Source of the DNA: Streptomyces sp. C10-9-1
GTDB lineage: Bacteria > Actinomycetota > Actinomycetes > Streptomycetales > Streptomycetaceae
NCBI RefSeq assembly: GCF_024497955.1
Contig: NZ_JANHKP010000006.1
Location: 186,001-250,000, forward strand
DNA: 64,000 nt
Reading direction: 5' to 3'
A program made the position numbers and the translations under genes. Of the stretch, positions 23,501 to 30,652 are shown piece by piece. The stretch's first letter is position 1. The number at the start of each line of letters is the position of its first letter. The notes beneath the pieces were generated by a model. The model was given only the letters and a program-made list of their open reading frames with translations, was not told the DNA's origin and did no database searches.

Positions 23501-24009
23501 CCGCACCAGTTGCGCTGGCAATCGGCCCCGAAATCGCCGCAGCCTGCCTCGCCAACCCAGCAGGCTGCGCCCAAGTCGCTGCCGAACTCGGCACCGCCGG
23601 AGCAGCTGGTGGCAGCCTTCCCCAGGGGGTTTCTACGATTGCCGCAACCCAGGTGAGGTTCAGCCAGAAGTCAGTCACTCGGGCCGGGGGAACGATTGAC
23701 AGCATCGCGGCGAATGGTTGGAAGGGTGACCCCGTGGACATCGTGGCAATGCCTGATGGCAGGTTCACATCCGTGGATAATCGTCGGGTTCTTGGGGCTA
23801 AGAAGGCCGGTGTGGATGTGCAAGCCCGCGTGCACGGATTCGACGATCCCCTGCCGCAGGAAATGATCGATTCGGGCAGGTTCAATACGAAGAAGTCAAC
23901 ACCCACCACGTGGGGTGAAGCTGTCATGGCTAGGATCGACAAGCAGGGCGCAGCGTACAGGAACAACAATCCATATGGATCCGACACTACGAGTTGGAAC
24001 GGCGAGTAA
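17557..24009 (+). CDS. Secreted RHS/YD-repeat polymorphic toxin
   Basis: A 2150-residue exported RHS protein. The signal peptide (residues 1-40, ending APAAQA) is followed by an SpvB/TcdB-like N-terminal region and many YD repeats (YDAAGNTTTRPGQ, YDADGNRLITRAP). The RHS-associated core comprises GDHQGTAGLAV and AREYDPAIGRFISVDPVLDV, ending DPDGLRP at about residue 1862. Beyond the core the sequence is variable: a hydrophobic segment (about 1965-2005), then a C-terminal toxin module (about 2033-2150) with VRFSQKSVT, DGRFTSVDNRRVLGAKKAGV and a Trp/Asn-rich tail. The last 350 bp have visibly lower GC than the core, as expected for a swapped toxin tip. The module recalls ParB/sulfiredoxin-fold toxins, but that is tentative. 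Its immunity gene follows at 6 nt. Confidence 0.9.
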   Translation: MSIPGTPRLRGGFLRPAVTALSTALIASLLQFAAAPAAQAEDGLRGLPDAEKPVKGSAENRVRPRTLDEGSPTPSHKPHSAPPAPAHEIVQLGDSAEPVQAESVPLTVGPAHGKGGRAARTTTPDAVDVRLLSTGDHRASEADDVVFTLRPRQSGGSTSSARRQHVSVEVDYKRFGEQYGGSYGSRLRLVQMPACALDGDKGGECGRTSPVAAINDKDAATLTAGHVALDAARPTVLALTAAAEGDTGTYKATSLSPSSSWNTQLNTGDFTWHYPMPTPEVPGALSPTVGLGYSAQSLDGRTTATNNQGSWIGDGFEYAPGFIERRYKACADDGEKSSTGSKPGDLCWGYDNAFLTFNGNSSELVPTGANSFKLKNDDGTKIDRLRNSGLANGDNDGEYWRLTSPDGTRYYFGYNRPSGWAAGKNETNSSWTVPVFGNDSGEPCNKATFAESWCQQTWRWNLDAVIDLHGNLMSYYYGKENNSYGRNLKAADDTPYVRGGYLKRIEYGLRGNFYKTPNAKVLFTSSERCLPEPGVSCAEDTIGDKASYWYDTPWDLNCKVGTECSEGRFSPSFWTRKRLTEVTTQVLQPDGTFHAVDSWKLKHRWGMADTDYQLLLDSIQHTGSGTATPITLPKTTLAYTQLPNRLDKTADGYAPFIKSRLSSIANETGGQTDITYSAPVCDAADLPTPQANTTRCFPQYYGGGFNEDPAVHWFNKYVATSVVDTDRTGGAPDQVTRYTYLDGAAWHWDDNGLTKDKERTWSQWRGYGHVRIRTGGEGGDSALRSQEDHYFLRGMDGDRKDRAGGATRSVSVTLNPGEGAAISDHDAWAGFKYKQVTYDAPGGKILARTVNHPWRHETAAKQRDWGSIAAHYIGTAHTKTFNSLDGGAGVRWRTTSTATTFDDTTGRAVQANDFGDDSTAADDECTRTTYATNTSLNVLGLTSRVETVAGSCADTPDRSRDVISDVRTAYDGKSYGAAPTKGDSTTTATLTSHDGTKATYLETGATFDSYGRQLTATDLTADVIVTGTGDPIRTPRSDGRTTTTVYTPATGRPTQITSTTPPATAGDAATAQTRTQELDPVRGLVTKERDTNGKVTEFAFDALGRSLKVWLADRRNTQTPSFQFSYTVAEGKPVAVTTKRLNNNGGQIASTVIYDGQLRKRQTQEPGPGGGRILSDVFYDEQGLATRTFAPYYTTGAPGTSLFKPEDALSVETQTHTTYDGLERPVEVKQIAGNGDGGTVLQTTRTIYGGDRATVIPPVGGTATTALIDARGQTTELRQHHTRSASSAYDTTKYEYDVRDNLVKVTDPSGNIWSYSYDQLGRQTRAQDPAKGTSTSGYDDRGQLTSTQDARGTKFAYSYDNVGRKTELRQDSATGPLRAKWVYDTVPGAKGYLAESIRYEDGEAYTKKVTQYDRLYRASRTAVVIPAVEGALAGTYQTGTSYKASGLVAGVSYSAAGALPGGGFNYSYEDETLRPISVFGQGMSTSISYSLTGKPLQYTMGLTAGGNKTQVTNTYEWGTQRLATSRVDRQEQSGVDRNVTYRYDEAGNILSQSDVSRTGTDNQCYTYDYLRRVTEAWTAKTTTCAAKPAAADLGGPAPYWHSYTYDKAGNRLTETRHDTGGNTGKDTKRTYDYTPPGTTDANQLTGVTTTQGTDTSTASYGYDAAGNTTTRPGQKLTWDAEGHVATVSEGSSTTSYLYDADGNRLITRAPSKTTLHLGHTEITLDKGATTAKATRYMSLGGGNQAIRNNDGTFAFTLGDHQGTAGLAVKADDLALSQRRNLPFGGDRGTDSGTWPGTKGFVGGTDDTDTTGLVHLGAREYDPAIGRFISVDPVLDVTDSQQMNGYNYANNSPITFSDPDGLRPIGPTDTVRGDEEYARKHHGSQWVNNGYGWYWKNVQQAKIEGHGTVSVTTYIGRGTKNHPAPRGSVTFKAIKPKPKEITMRPWMGGGTYGPSVTYTPPPLKTWQKIVLGGITVVGLAAATAPVALAIGPEIAAACLANPAGCAQVAAELGTAGAAGGSLPQGVSTIAATQVRFSQKSVTRAGGTIDSIAANGWKGDPVDIVAMPDGRFTSVDNRRVLGAKKAGVDVQARVHGFDDPLPQEMIDSGRFNTKKSTPTTWGEAVMARIDKQGAAYRNNNPYGSDTTSWNGE

Positions 24010-24015
24010 GGAGCG

Positions 24016-24360
24016 ATGACTCCCATGGAGAAAGAGCGGCCAGAGGGATTCGCGTACCCTGATCTGTTCATGCGAGCAGCTACGGCTGGGCTGCTGGACT
24101 TGGATCCGTGGTGGGCGCTGGATGATGCGACGCTAGCCGCTAGATCTGCTGGCCTCAGCCAGCGGTACCCTACGCGGAATCTGATCCCCTTCTCTCGGCG
24201 TCAGGACAACGACGAAGTTGCCTGCTGGGATCTGGATCTAGGCGGAGTGTCCGTGGTGGAGGACTACTCACCTCCTGGTCAGGAGCAGATTTCTCACTTC
24301 GAAGAATTTAGTCAGTGGCTCGCAGCTGCCCTGAATGATTTCATCGAATACGAAGAGTGA
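24016..24360 (+). CDS. SUKH/SMI1-KNR4-like immunity protein
   Basis: A 114-residue acidic protein starting 6 nt after the toxin stop; its Shine-Dalgarno AAGGAG overlaps the toxin's end. The segment LIPFSRRQDNDEVACWDLD and the ending HFEEFSQWLAAALNDFIEYEE match SUKH-superfamily proteins, the most common immunity partners of bacterial polymorphic toxins. It should bind and neutralise the RHS toxin tip in the producing cell. Codon use is less GC-biased than surrounding core genes, like the toxin tip, which fits joint transfer. Confidence 0.85.
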   Translation: MTPMEKERPEGFAYPDLFMRAATAGLLDLDPWWALDDATLAARSAGLSQRYPTRNLIPFSRRQDNDEVACWDLDLGGVSVVEDYSPPGQEQISHFEEFSQWLAAALNDFIEYEE

Positions 24361-24404
24361 AGTCTTCTCGGTAGCGATCACTCCCAGATTTGCGTTGAGG
24401 GCGG

Positions 24405-24605
24405 GTACGGCTCGGCGATGGGCGATGCCTCTGATGTGGCAGAGGCTGAGGGTGATCCGCTTCAACGCGCGCCAGCGTTCCTCAGGCTCGGTGGCGGTGC
24501 GTTCGACCGAGTGCCCGTACGTTGCGCAGGAGCACGTTGTAGGTCCGATCGTCGACGTAAAGGGCCGAGTACTCCACAGCGTGGCGATAGTTCCGCTGCG
24601 GAAAC
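24405..24605 (-). pseudogene. IS5-type transposase C-terminal remnant
   Basis: On the minus strand one frame reads NYRHAVEYSALYVDDRTYN followed by VLLRNVRALG. After a frameshift another reads RTATEPEERWRALKRITLS and an ISL/IS5-type C-terminus. This is the end of a DDE transposase of the IS5 group. It has no beginning, a frameshift in the middle and no recognisable terminal repeats, so it is dead. It sits directly downstream of the toxin-immunity pair, a common position for IS debris in toxin loci. Confidence 0.7.
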
Positions 24606-24620
24606 TTCGGTGGAGCGCCA

Positions 24621-24673
24621 GTTCAGCAGGGAGGGCCACTCCGCTTCGCTCGGAGTGGCCCTCCCTGCTGAAC
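24621..24673. repeat. Perfect 23-bp inverted repeat with 7-nt loop
   Basis: The left arm at 24621-24643 (begins GTTCAGCAGGGAGGGCC) and the right arm at 24651-24673 (ends CCTCCCTGCTGAAC) are exact reverse complements around CTTCGCT. The hairpin is far more stable than a usual terminator and has no T run. It separates the IS remnant from the next gene and ends 30 bp before that gene's start. It may be a terminator, an mRNA structure, or an excision scar of a mobile element. Confidence 0.85.
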
Positions 24674-24703
24674 CTCGCAACTGCTGAAAGAGGGGGACTT
24701 CCT

Positions 24704-25567
24704 GTGGAATACATAGGTGCGTTCGAAGAGTTGTTCGTGGTCGAGGGGTATCGCGAGATACGTAAGATGACCGCAGAGCGGTTGGCTTCTGGTCGTTCCG
24801 AACCCGCGCTGTACTTGTGGTTGGGGCTTGGGCACATGGCCGAGGATGAAGACGACCATGATGCCGCGGCGGAAGCGGCGTTTCGGCGTGGGCTGGAGCT
24901 TGCTCCGGACGACATCGACCTGATCGCCGCGTATGCCGAGCTCTGTCTGCGGGCCGACGGGTTCGACTATCCGGGGCGCGTGAGGCGTGCGCCGGAATTG
25001 GTCGCTCGGCTCAAGGAGTTGGCTGCGGGGTCTCCTCAAGACGAGCATGTGCAGGCGGTGTTGGCCTGGCATGGGCGTGGCTATCTCGAAGATTTTCGGC
25101 TGGCGGTGGTGGACGCGCGTCGGCGTCGAGCACAGCTGTCGCAGCAGAGTGCAGCCCTCGATTCCGCGGGAGCGGAGGGCTTTCGCGGCGCGAGCGGCGA
25201 TGAGGTCACCGCTGCGCCCCGACAGGGCGCCGCAACCGTCGTCGAAGAGCATGAGGCGGCAGTGGCTGCCGCGACGGTGCAGGAGTTGTCGGGCCGGGCT
25301 GATGCTCCGCTGAGGTGGCTCGCCAGAAATCGTTCCGGGGCCTGGGTGTTGGCCGCGGGGTTGTCGTTCCTGACGAACATGCTGCTGCGCACGTTCGGTG
25401 TGGTCGAGGGGTTCACGCTGTGGGGCTTCCTCTGGTTCGCGCCCCTCTTGCTTCTGGACCGCCGCCTGGCTTCTGCCCGGGAACGGGCGCGGCAGTCGGT
25501 TGTCGACAGGATCGTCCAGAGCGTTGATCGTGGGCCGGCTGGCGAGCCGGGTACCTCTGATTCCTGA
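24704..25567 (+). CDS. TPR-like protein with two C-terminal membrane helices
   Basis: A 287-residue protein. The N-terminal half reads as tetratricopeptide-like helices (ALYLWLGLGHMAEDEDDHDA, AEAAFRRGLELAPDDIDLIA). The middle is Ala/Glu-rich. Residues about 213-255 hold two hydrophobic segments (WVLAAGLSFLTNMLLRTFG and LWGFLWFAPLLLLD). GTG 24704 is preceded by GAGGGGG at 7 nt. The protein is probably membrane-anchored with a cytoplasmic TPR scaffold. It lies between IS debris and beside the toxin locus; no function is recognised, and the codon bias is looser than in core genes. Confidence 0.7.
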   Translation: MEYIGAFEELFVVEGYREIRKMTAERLASGRSEPALYLWLGLGHMAEDEDDHDAAAEAAFRRGLELAPDDIDLIAAYAELCLRADGFDYPGRVRRAPELVARLKELAAGSPQDEHVQAVLAWHGRGYLEDFRLAVVDARRRRAQLSQQSAALDSAGAEGFRGASGDEVTAAPRQGAATVVEEHEAAVAAATVQELSGRADAPLRWLARNRSGAWVLAAGLSFLTNMLLRTFGVVEGFTLWGFLWFAPLLLLDRRLASARERARQSVVDRIVQSVDRGPAGEPGTSDS

Positions 25568-25705
25568 CCCACAGGATCGGCAGCGCCTCCGTACGGGGAA
25601 CGATCACTAGATGAACGGGTAAAGATCTTCAGAGTCCGCTGGCGACGCAGGTCAGACCCACTCGTGAACACCCCCTTGAACTGCCAAAACGCCCAACAAC
25701 ACTAA

Positions 25706-25990
25706 GGGCTGTCCCGTAACTGCTGGTCACAGGTGAGATGATCTTGGTGTGGCTGGTGTGATCACGGCATCGGAGCCGTCCTGGATAGCCCCGTTCACCG
25801 GGCTGAGCCCGAGGCAGTTCGGGAAGCTGGTGACGGTTCTGCGTCGTGAGGGTGCGGACGCTGTCCGCAAGGGTCGACCGTGGAGCCTTCCGCTGGAGGA
25901 CCGGGCACTGCTGGTCGCGGCTTACTGGCGCACGAACCTGACCATGCGGCAGCTCGCCCCGCTGTTCGGGGTGTCCAAGTCGGCGGCGGG
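25706..25990 (+). mobile_element. Truncated IS5-family element (left end and start of transposase)
   Basis: Begins with a GGGCTGTCCCGTAACT-type left end at 25706. GTG 25749 then opens VAGVITASEPSWIAPFTGLS and runs through PRQFGKLVTVLRREGADAV to LAPLFGVSKSAA, the N-terminal domain of an IS5-group orfA transposase. Homology stops at about 25990, where the sequence changes to the opposite-strand end of an IS1380-type transposase. The catalytic part is missing, so the element is inactive. Confidence 0.75.
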
Positions 25991-27045
25991 CGGCCGTGAC
26001 GAGTTGGGCGGCTGCAGAGAAGAGGCGGAGCCTGAGGCGACGGGGCCCCCACCTGCGGATTTCGCGGGTCAGGGCGAGCATGGGCATCCACGCGAGCAGG
26101 TCGATGGCGAACTGGACGATCTCCAGCCAGATCTGGTTCTGCGCGGTGTCGTGCAGGGGTAGGTTGCGCAGGCCGGTGGCCCGCACGGCCCGGTGTGCGG
26201 TCCTCGGCGCGTGCCCGTTGGCGGTGCCGCAGTTCCAGTGCCGCGATCGGAACGTCCGCCGTGTTGGTGGCGAAGCAGGTCAGCCCAGTCCGTCCGCGTC
26301 GGTGACCCGCAACTGGGCGCCGGGGTGCGGCCGTTCCTTCCGCACGATCAACCGCATCCCTCTCGGCCAGCCGGTCAGCACGTCACCGGTGATCTCGGCG
26401 ACCCAGGCGCCGTGACGGATGTCGCCGCCCGGCTCGACCGCCGGTGTCCACGCCAGGGCCGGGATCTTGAGTACGGCCTGGTGAATCTGTTCGGTGATGG
26501 TCATGCCGACCGAGTACGACAGCCATCTGCCGCGCTGGGCGAGCCAGGCCACGAACTCGTGGGTGCCGCCTGCGGAGTCGGTGCGGATCAGCGTCCGACG
26601 GCCTCGCCGGTAGGTCTTCGGCAGCTGGGCCAGGGCGAGTTGGGTGGCGGTGATGCGGTCCGCGGCGGTGTTGCTGCCTGCGTTTCCGGGCCGCAGCACA
26701 GCGGCCAGCGGTTCGCCTGACCCGCCGGTGGCGAGGGTGTCGATGAGCCGGGAGACCGTCGGATCTGAGGCCACCGTCCCGAACACACCGGGCTCCGCCC
26801 ACAGCATGGCGACATCGGCGAGGCAGTCGCCGCCGAGCACGACCGCGAGCGCGAGATCCAGCACCGTCTTGCCAGGATCGTGCACCGCGCGGGACTTCCG
26901 CCAGGGCGCCAGCGCCGTCGACATCGCCTGATCAAAACCGGACTTGCGGACCTTCTCCACCAGCAGCACGGCCCCGGCCGGCGAGACCACCCCGCGACCG
27001 CCGCCCTCAGCGCGAACACGCGAGTACGACTCGATACGACTCCGC
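25991..27045 (-). pseudogene. IS1380-family transposase, deleted and frameshifted
   Basis: Minus-strand pieces in different frames line up with one IS1380 transposase. These are VSPAGAVLLVEKVRKSGFDQ through VFGTVASDPTVSRLIDTLA, GEPLAAVLRPGNAGSNTAAD through VRKERPHPGAQLRVTDADG, and, after frameshifts, ATGLRNLPLHDTAQNQIWLE to AAAQLVTAA. At about 26720 roughly 70 residues are missing, including the first catalytic Asp (normally in a VDxDxxLV context). The C-terminus is cut where the IS5 fragment begins. The extent is approximate and the element cannot be active. Confidence 0.8.
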
Positions 27046-27357
27046 GACCTGCAACTCCGCGTCCGTGCCGACCAACAGACACCCGACTGGAAGACCCACT
27101 ACGCGGTCCACTCCGGAGTGGAAGGCACAGTCAACGAGTTCGCGCACGGCCACGGCATGCGCCGCTGCCGATACCGGGGACAGGGCAAAGCCCACGTCCA
27201 GCACGTCCTGGCCACCATCGCCATCAACATCGAGCGCCTCAGCAGTCTCCCACCGACCGAAGAAGCGCCCCCTCCCTGTCGGCCGACCGCCTTCCAGAAC
27301 TCCCTCGACCAACGCGAGATCCCCCGGCCAAAATCCTGGCGCACCCTGGGCACCTGA
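27046..27357 (+). pseudogene. IS1182-family transposase C-terminal fragment
   Basis: The plus strand reads LRVRADQQTPDWKTHYAVHS followed by GVEGTVNEFAHGHGMRRCRYRG and a tail ending PRPKSWRTLGT and TGA. This is the C-terminal end of an IS1182-type transposase, with its catalytic Glu region retained and everything before it lost. The 5' boundary is uncertain (about 27020-27045) where it abuts the IS1380 remnant. Confidence 0.8.
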
Positions 27358-27633
27358 TCTCGGCAACTCCAAAATCCCCGACAGAGTCAAGTTAAGCCTC
27401 GTCTCGCTGCGAACCCCTGCTGACCCGCTGCCAGAGACAGGATGAGAACGGCTCTTTGAGGCCGCTGACTCCTCGCCCCGTCGGCCGAGGGTCGGCGGCA
27501 GCCCCAGCCTCGCAGCGGACGCAGCTACCGGAATCTGCCGGGCCGTACGAGGGCACGCAGAGTACAGGACTCTCCGCCGCAAACTCGGAGACTCTGCCGA
27601 GGCCGGGGGCCGTCCAGCGTGTGGGCCCCCGCC
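27358..27633. other. Gene-free stretch after the IS cluster
   Basis: About 275 bases between the IS1182 fragment and the pirin stop codon. No gene or clear terminator was recognised. It probably contains the right edge of the mobile-element debris. Confidence 0.35.
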
Positions 27634-28308
27634 TCACCCCCCGGCCATCTCCCACACCAGCACCTCGGCGCCCGCGCCCCCCGCGACGAGTTCCAGCCCC
27701 CGGGAGCCGGTGACACGGGCCGAGTCGCCGGAGGTCAGCAGCGCCTCCCCCAGCGCGGCCTCCCCGCGCACCGCGTGCACATAGGCGAAGGGCGCCTCCG
27801 GCAGGGCGGCGCGCTCCCCGGCGGCGAGGCGGCGCACGTGCAGCAGGGCGCCCGCCTCGGGGAGTTCGTAGGGGGTGGCGTCGGCGACGCCGCGGACGAT
27901 CTCGTACGAGGGGTCGCCGCCCGGGTCCCGCGGGGCCAGCCACATCTGTACGAAGACCAGCGGCTCCGTCCCGTCGTTGCGCTCCACGTGCCGCACGCCC
28001 GAGGCCGCGCTCAGGCGCTGGACGTCACCACGGCGCACCACCGTGGCGTGGCCCGCGGAGTCGCGGTGGGTGAGTTCGCCGGAGACCACCCAGGTGACGA
28101 TCTCGGTGTGGCTGTGCGGGTGCTCCGCGAACCCGGCCCCGGGTGCGAGGTGCTCCTCGTTGCAGGCGAGCAGGGCGCCGAAGCGCAGGTTGTCCGGGTC
28201 GTAGTGCCCGCCGAAGGAGAACGCGTGCCGGGAGGTGATCCCGGCGTCCGGCTCGCCTCCCGGGTAGCGGTCCCCGGCGCGGTGGACGGAGATCGTGGTG
28301 GCTGTCAC
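27634..28308 (-). CDS. Pirin-family bicupin protein
   Basis: A 224-residue cupin. Metal-binding motif 1 is visible as GFAEHPHSHTEIVTWVVSGE (His-His-His/Glu set), followed by the pirin-type HATVVRRGDVQRLSAASGVR. Pirins are Fe-binding and some have quercetin dioxygenase or regulatory roles; the particular role here is unknown. GTG 28308 starts VTATTISVHRAGDR. It is divergent from fasR, and the shared 130-bp intergenic region holds a tandem repeat. Confidence 0.9.
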   Translation of the reverse strand: MTATTISVHRAGDRYPGGEPDAGITSRHAFSFGGHYDPDNLRFGALLACNEEHLAPGAGFAEHPHSHTEIVTWVVSGELTHRDSAGHATVVRRGDVQRLSAASGVRHVERNDGTEPLVFVQMWLAPRDPGGDPSYEIVRGVADATPYELPEAGALLHVRRLAAGERAALPEAPFAYVHAVRGEAALGEALLTSGDSARVTGSRGLELVAGGAGAEVLVWEMAGG

Positions 28309-28338
28309 GGGACCACGGTAGCGGTGCCCCGCGCCGCC

Positions 28339-28410
28339 CCGGCGGGACCGGTCGGGCTCCCCCGGCACTCCACCCGGCGGGACCGGTCGAGCCCCCTGCA
28401 CTCCGCCCGG
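28339..28410. repeat. Imperfect 37-bp tandem direct repeat upstream of fasR
   Basis: Two head-to-tail copies both begin CCGGCGGGACCGGTCG and end CACTCC(A/G)CCCGG (about 28339-28377 and 28374-28410). They lie between the divergent pirin and fasR genes, immediately upstream of the likely fasR promoter. They could be regulator-binding sites or simple duplication. Confidence 0.6.
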
Positions 28411-28437
28411 CCGTCCCGATAAGGCAGTCTTGTCACC

Positions 28438-29622
28438 GTGCCCGAACCTGCCGCGAACGCCTCCCACCCCCACTCCGCGACCCTGCGCCGCCTGGAGCAG
28501 TCCTCCGGCCGTCTCGCGGCGAACGCGATCGCCCGCATGGACGAGTCGCTGCCCTGGTACCGGGCGATGCCACCGGAGAACCGGTCGTGGATCGGGCTGG
28601 TCGCCCAGGCGGGCATCGCCGCGTTCACCGAGTGGTTCCGGCACCCGGAGACCCCTCAGGCCATCTCGACCGACGTCTTCGGCACCGCGCCGCGGGAGCT
28701 GACCCGGGCGATCACCCTGCGGCAGACCGTGGAGATGGTGCGCACCACGATCGAGGTCATGGAGAGCGCGATCGAGGAGGTCGCGGCCCCGGGCGACGAG
28801 TCGGTGCTGCGGGAGGCGCTGCTGGTGTACGCGAGGGAGATCGCCTTCGCCACCGCCCAGGTGTATGCGCAGGCCGCGGAGGCCCGCGGCGCCTGGGACG
28901 CGCGGCTGGAGTCTCTGGTGGTCAACGCGGTGCTGTCCGGCGAGGCGGACGAGGGCGCCGTGTCGCGGGCGGCCGCGCTCGGCTGGAACTCGCCGGACCA
29001 TGTGTGCGTGATCCTCGGGACCGCGCCGGACGGTGACAGCGAGCTGACGGTGGAGGCCATCCGCAGGGCGGCACGGCACGCCAAGCTCCAGGTGCTGACC
29101 GGTGTCCTCGGCGACCGGCTGGTGGTGATCGCCGGCGGGAGCGACAACCCGCTCCAGGTGGCCAAGGCGCTGATCGGCCCGTACGCGGCGGGGCCGGTCG
29201 TGGCGGGCCCCGTGGTGCCGGACCTGCTGGCCGCCACGCGGTCCGCCCAGGCGGCCGCCGCGGGGCTGAAGGCGTGCTCCGCCTGGCAGGACGCGCCCCG
29301 CCCCGTGCTGGCGGACGATCTGCTGCCGGAGCGGGCGATCGCCTCCGACCCCGCGGCGCGCGAACAACTGGTGGAGGAGATCTACAGACCGCTGGAGGAA
29401 GCCGGGTCGGCGCTGCTGGAAACTCTCAGTGTCTATCTGGAACAGGCGAGCAGTCTGGAAGGCGCGGCGCGGATGCTCTTCGTCCACCCGAACACCGTGC
29501 GCTACCGGCTCCGACGTGTGACCGACGTCACCGGATGGTCACCCTCGGACGTCCGCTCCGCCTTCACGCTGCGGATCGCCCTGATCTTGGGGCGTCTGGC
29601 CGACGCGGACACACAGCCCTAG
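28438..29622 (+). CDS. fasR: PucR-type transcriptional regulator of fatty acid synthesis (FasR)
   Basis: A 394-residue protein with a regulatory N-terminal half and the PucR C-terminal helix-turn-helix (SLEGAARMLFVHPNTVRYRL, RRVTDVTG). It lies immediately upstream of fabD-fabH-acpP-fabF in the same direction. In S. coelicolor the equivalent gene, FasR, activates this operon by binding its promoter region. GTG 28438 yields the expected N-terminus (VPEPAANASH). A weak -10-like CAGTCT (28425-28430) would give a nearly leaderless transcript. Confidence 0.93.
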   Translation: MPEPAANASHPHSATLRRLEQSSGRLAANAIARMDESLPWYRAMPPENRSWIGLVAQAGIAAFTEWFRHPETPQAISTDVFGTAPRELTRAITLRQTVEMVRTTIEVMESAIEEVAAPGDESVLREALLVYAREIAFATAQVYAQAAEARGAWDARLESLVVNAVLSGEADEGAVSRAAALGWNSPDHVCVILGTAPDGDSELTVEAIRRAARHAKLQVLTGVLGDRLVVIAGGSDNPLQVAKALIGPYAAGPVVAGPVVPDLLAATRSAQAAAAGLKACSAWQDAPRPVLADDLLPERAIASDPAAREQLVEEIYRPLEEAGSALLETLSVYLEQASSLEGAARMLFVHPNTVRYRLRRVTDVTGWSPSDVRSAFTLRIALILGRLADADTQP

Positions 29623-29705
29623 ACTTTTGTGGGACACCGACAATTCCCCCGACGGTTCTTCGTCCTTGTCCTCACGGGCGGGCGGAGCCGTCCACAAGAG
29701 AGAGT

Positions 29706-30629
29706 GTGAGGGTGCTCGTACTCGTCGCTCCCGGCCAAGGCGCCCAGACGCCCGGCTTCCTGACCCCCTGGCTCGAACTGCCCGGCGCGGCCGACCGCGT
29801 GGCGGCCTGGTCCGATGCCATCGGCCTCGACCTCGCCCACTACGGCACCAAGGCCGACGCGGACGAGATCCGCGACACGGCCGTCGCCCAGCCCCTGCTC
29901 GTGGCCGCGGGGCTGCTTTCGGCCTCCGCGCTCGGTGACCTGGTGCCCGGCGCCGTCGCCGGCCACAGCGTGGGCGAGTTCACCGCGGCCGCCTTCGCGC
30001 GCGTCGTGGACGACACGACCGCGCTGCGCCTGGTGCGGACCCGCGGGCTCGCGATGGCCGAGGCCGCCGCGGTGACCGAGACCGGTATGTCGGCGCTGCT
30101 CGGCGGCGACCCGGGCACCAGCGTGGCGCACCTGGAGAAGCTGGGCCTGACCCCGGCCAACATCAACGGCGCGGGCCAGATCGTGGCCGCCGGCACCATG
30201 GAGCAGCTGGCGGCCCTCGCCGAGGACAAGCCCGAGGGCGTGCGCCGGGTGGTCCCGCTGAAGGTGGCGGGCGCGTTCCACACCCGCCACATGGCCCCGG
30301 CGGTCGAGACGCTGGAGCGGGCCGCGGCGGACGTCGCACCGGCCGACCCGGCGGCCACGTACGTGTCGAACAAGGACGGCGGGATCGTCGGCAACGGCGC
30401 CGAGGTGCTCTCCCGCCTGGTGGGCCAGGTGGCCAACCCGGTCCGCTGGGACCTGTGCATGGAGACCTTCGCGACGCTCGGGGCGACGGCTCTGCTGGAG
30501 GTGTGCCCGGGCGGCACGCTCACCGGCCTCGCCAAGCGGGCCCTGCCGGAGGTGGCCACCGTGGCGCTCAAGACACCGGACGACCTCGAAGCGGCGCGGG
30601 CGCTGATCGCCGAGCACGCCGCAGCCTGA
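29706..30629 (+). CDS. fabD: Malonyl-CoA:ACP transacylase
   Basis: A 307-residue acyltransferase moving malonyl from CoA to the acyl carrier protein, the committed step of type II fatty acid synthesis. The active-site Ser is S88 in GHSVGE; the catalytic His lies in AFHTRHM; the substrate-guanidinium Arg is in LRLVRTRGLAM. GTG 29706 is the likely start, with GTG 29712 as an alternative. First gene of fabD-fabH-acpP-fabF. The 83-bp gap after fasR contains TTGT/ACAA half-sites (TTTTGTGGGACACCGACAA) that may be part of the FasR-responsive promoter. Confidence 0.96.
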   Translation: MRVLVLVAPGQGAQTPGFLTPWLELPGAADRVAAWSDAIGLDLAHYGTKADADEIRDTAVAQPLLVAAGLLSASALGDLVPGAVAGHSVGEFTAAAFARVVDDTTALRLVRTRGLAMAEAAAVTETGMSALLGGDPGTSVAHLEKLGLTPANINGAGQIVAAGTMEQLAALAEDKPEGVRRVVPLKVAGAFHTRHMAPAVETLERAAADVAPADPAATYVSNKDGGIVGNGAEVLSRLVGQVANPVRWDLCMETFATLGATALLEVCPGGTLTGLAKRALPEVATVALKTPDDLEAARALIAEHAAA

Positions 30630-30652
30630 GCCGGACAAGGAGCCGTAAGAGC

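Noticed and set aside
20788..23574. Long open frame antisense to the RHS gene (over 900 codons)
   Set aside because: It mirrors the GC3 bias of the RHS gene and encodes only Gly/Ala/Val-rich sequence without motifs; a shadow.
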